A DNA stretch of 5,721 nt from Acidobacteriaceae bacterium (GTDB lineage: Bacteria; Acidobacteriota; Terriglobia; Terriglobales; Acidobacteriaceae): positions 1 to 5,721 of the forward strand of contig PMGP01000160.1 in NCBI GenBank assembly GCA_003156235.1, given 5' to 3'. The translations under genes were made by a program, and so were the position numbers. The notes under the pieces were generated by a model, which did not search any database, was not told where the DNA came from, and was given only the letters and a program-made list of their open reading frames with translations. How positions within the stretch are numbered: position 1 is the first letter of the stretch; each line of letters starts with the position of its first letter. This document shows positions 4,902 through 5,721 of this stretch, in pieces.

Positions 4902-5721
4902 TTGAGCGACAACGAAACAACCCGACCCCAAAGCGACACCTCGGTGGGTTCTACAATACTCTTTGAAGATCATCAATCTGCCCATGGAAGTGGGCTTATG
5001 CGTTTCATGCGGGTGTTAACGAAGCGCTGGAAATGGATCGTTGGTACGATTGTAATCTGCGAGATATTGGCCGTAATCCAAACGCTAAAGACCACGCCTA
5101 CCTATGATGCCACCACAACGATTGAGTTGCAGGACAACAGCAAAGGCTCTCAGGATTTAGGGCTCGGATTGTTTCAGCAGTTGGGTGGGGGCGGAGGTGG
5201 CCCTGATACAGCCCAGAAGACAGAGGCCGCTATTCTCCAGAGTGACTCGTTGGCTCTGGCGGTGATTCAACGGCTTGGGCTAGCCTCGCAGCCCCCTTTT
5301 TCTGCCAAGTCGGGTGCGGCTGGTGAACTGAGTTCCGAGAAGGGCTTGCCGCTCGAAGAGGCACCTTTTACGCGAACGCGGTTGCTAGGGATTTTCAAGT
5401 CTAATTTAGAAGTCGTGTTGGTTCCCGAGACCAGCCTGATTAAAGTTGTCTACCAGAGTCACGATCCGAAACAGGCAGCGCAGATTGCAAACGCGTTGAT
5501 CGACAGCTACAAAATTCAGTACCTTCAGTCGCACTTTGAAGCTACGAGCGAGGCCTCGGTCTGGCTGACGAAGCAGTTGTCTGAACTCAAGAACAACGTC
5601 CAAGACTCAGAGAACAAGCTCACGGATTATGAAAAAGAGAATGGAATCCTCAGCTCGAGCACAGCGCCGTCAGGCTCTGGCAGTGACGCCACAGGAAGCG
5701 GCGGCGCGGGAGGGGCCTCAA
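4902..5721 (+). CDS. Wzz/GumC/Wzc-like polysaccharide chain-length or export protein, N-terminal part, cut by the window edge
   Basis: Proteins of this family sit in the inner membrane with a large periplasmic coiled-coil domain. They set chain length and help export exopolysaccharide or capsule. The 273 visible codons show a polar cytoplasmic tail (1-31), then MRFMRVLTKRWKWIV leading into one membrane helix (about 45-62). The Wzz signature TPTYDATTTIELQ starts at about 65. Next come a six-glycine run (95-100), TEAAILQSDSLALAVIQRLGL, VPETSLIKVVYQSHDPKQAAQIANALIDSY (about 174-203), a coiled coil (about 214-250) and a Gly/Ser-rich stretch (251-273) at the cut end. The rest, possibly including a second membrane helix and a tyrosine-kinase domain, is outside. 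The TTG start at 4902 is chosen for its ribosome site. ATG 4866 (12 residues longer) and ATG 4998 (32 shorter) are alternatives. Family is secure; chain-length regulator versus kinase fusion cannot be told. Confidence 0.9.
   Translation, partial: MSDNETTRPQSDTSVGSTILFEDHQSAHGSGLMRFMRVLTKRWKWIVGTIVICEILAVIQTLKTTPTYDATTTIELQDNSKGSQDLGLGLFQQLGGGGGGPDTAQKTEAAILQSDSLALAVIQRLGLASQPPFSAKSGAAGELSSEKGLPLEEAPFTRTRLLGIFKSNLEVVLVPETSLIKVVYQSHDPKQAAQIANALIDSYKIQYLQSHFEATSEASVWLTKQLSELKNNVQDSENKLTDYEKENGILSSSTAPSGSGSDATGSGGAGGAS

Noticed and set aside
4637..4966. Plus-strand 109-codon open frame
   Set aside because: It overlaps the start of the Wzz-like gene in another frame and has no ribosome site. Its composition (scattered Cys, Arg and Ser) is not protein-like, and it covers the leader hairpins.

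Overview
The window looks like a piece of an Acidobacteriota-type (Terriglobia-like) soil bacterial chromosome. That placement is an inference. It rests on a high-GC CarA, an integrase with a Cys-rich N-terminus, and a NusG-paralog / small protein / GumC-like polysaccharide layout that I associate with that phylum. No rRNA, tRNA or other marker in the window confirms it.

Layout: (1) Positions 1-686, minus strand: the first 228 codons of carA, the glutamine-dependent carbamoyl-phosphate synthase small subunit, cut by the window edge. (2) Positions 687-808: a short divergent intergenic region. (3) Positions 809-2062, plus strand: a complete tyrosine recombinase/integrase, the mark of an integrated element, inserted next to carA. 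(4) Positions 2063-2666: about 600 bases with no convincing gene. It is AT-rich in the middle and dense in short repeats, palindromes and hairpins. (5) Positions 2667-4480, plus strand: three genes in a row. They are a NusG-paralog antiterminator of the UpxY/RfaH/LoaP type, a 113-residue protein I do not recognise, and a TetR-family repressor. (6) Positions 4481-4901: a 421-base leader region with a good sigma-70-like promoter, a strong RNA hairpin and a terminator-like hairpin just before a Shine-Dalgarno site. (7) Position 4902 to the end, plus strand: the N-terminal part of a Wzz/GumC/Wzc-like polysaccharide chain-length or export protein. It probably starts at TTG and is cut by the window edge.

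Functional reading (inference): the plus-strand genes from 2667 onward are the regulatory front of an exopolysaccharide or capsule cluster. A specialised NusG paralog encoded just ahead of such a cluster typically suppresses termination in it. Here the next long leader carries a candidate intrinsic terminator placed where antitermination would decide whether the polysaccharide genes are read. The TetR protein could add ligand-controlled repression. The integrase and the repeat-rich gap between carA and the cluster suggest that the accessory region was acquired or rearranged next to a housekeeping gene. No attachment-site pair can be identified within the window.
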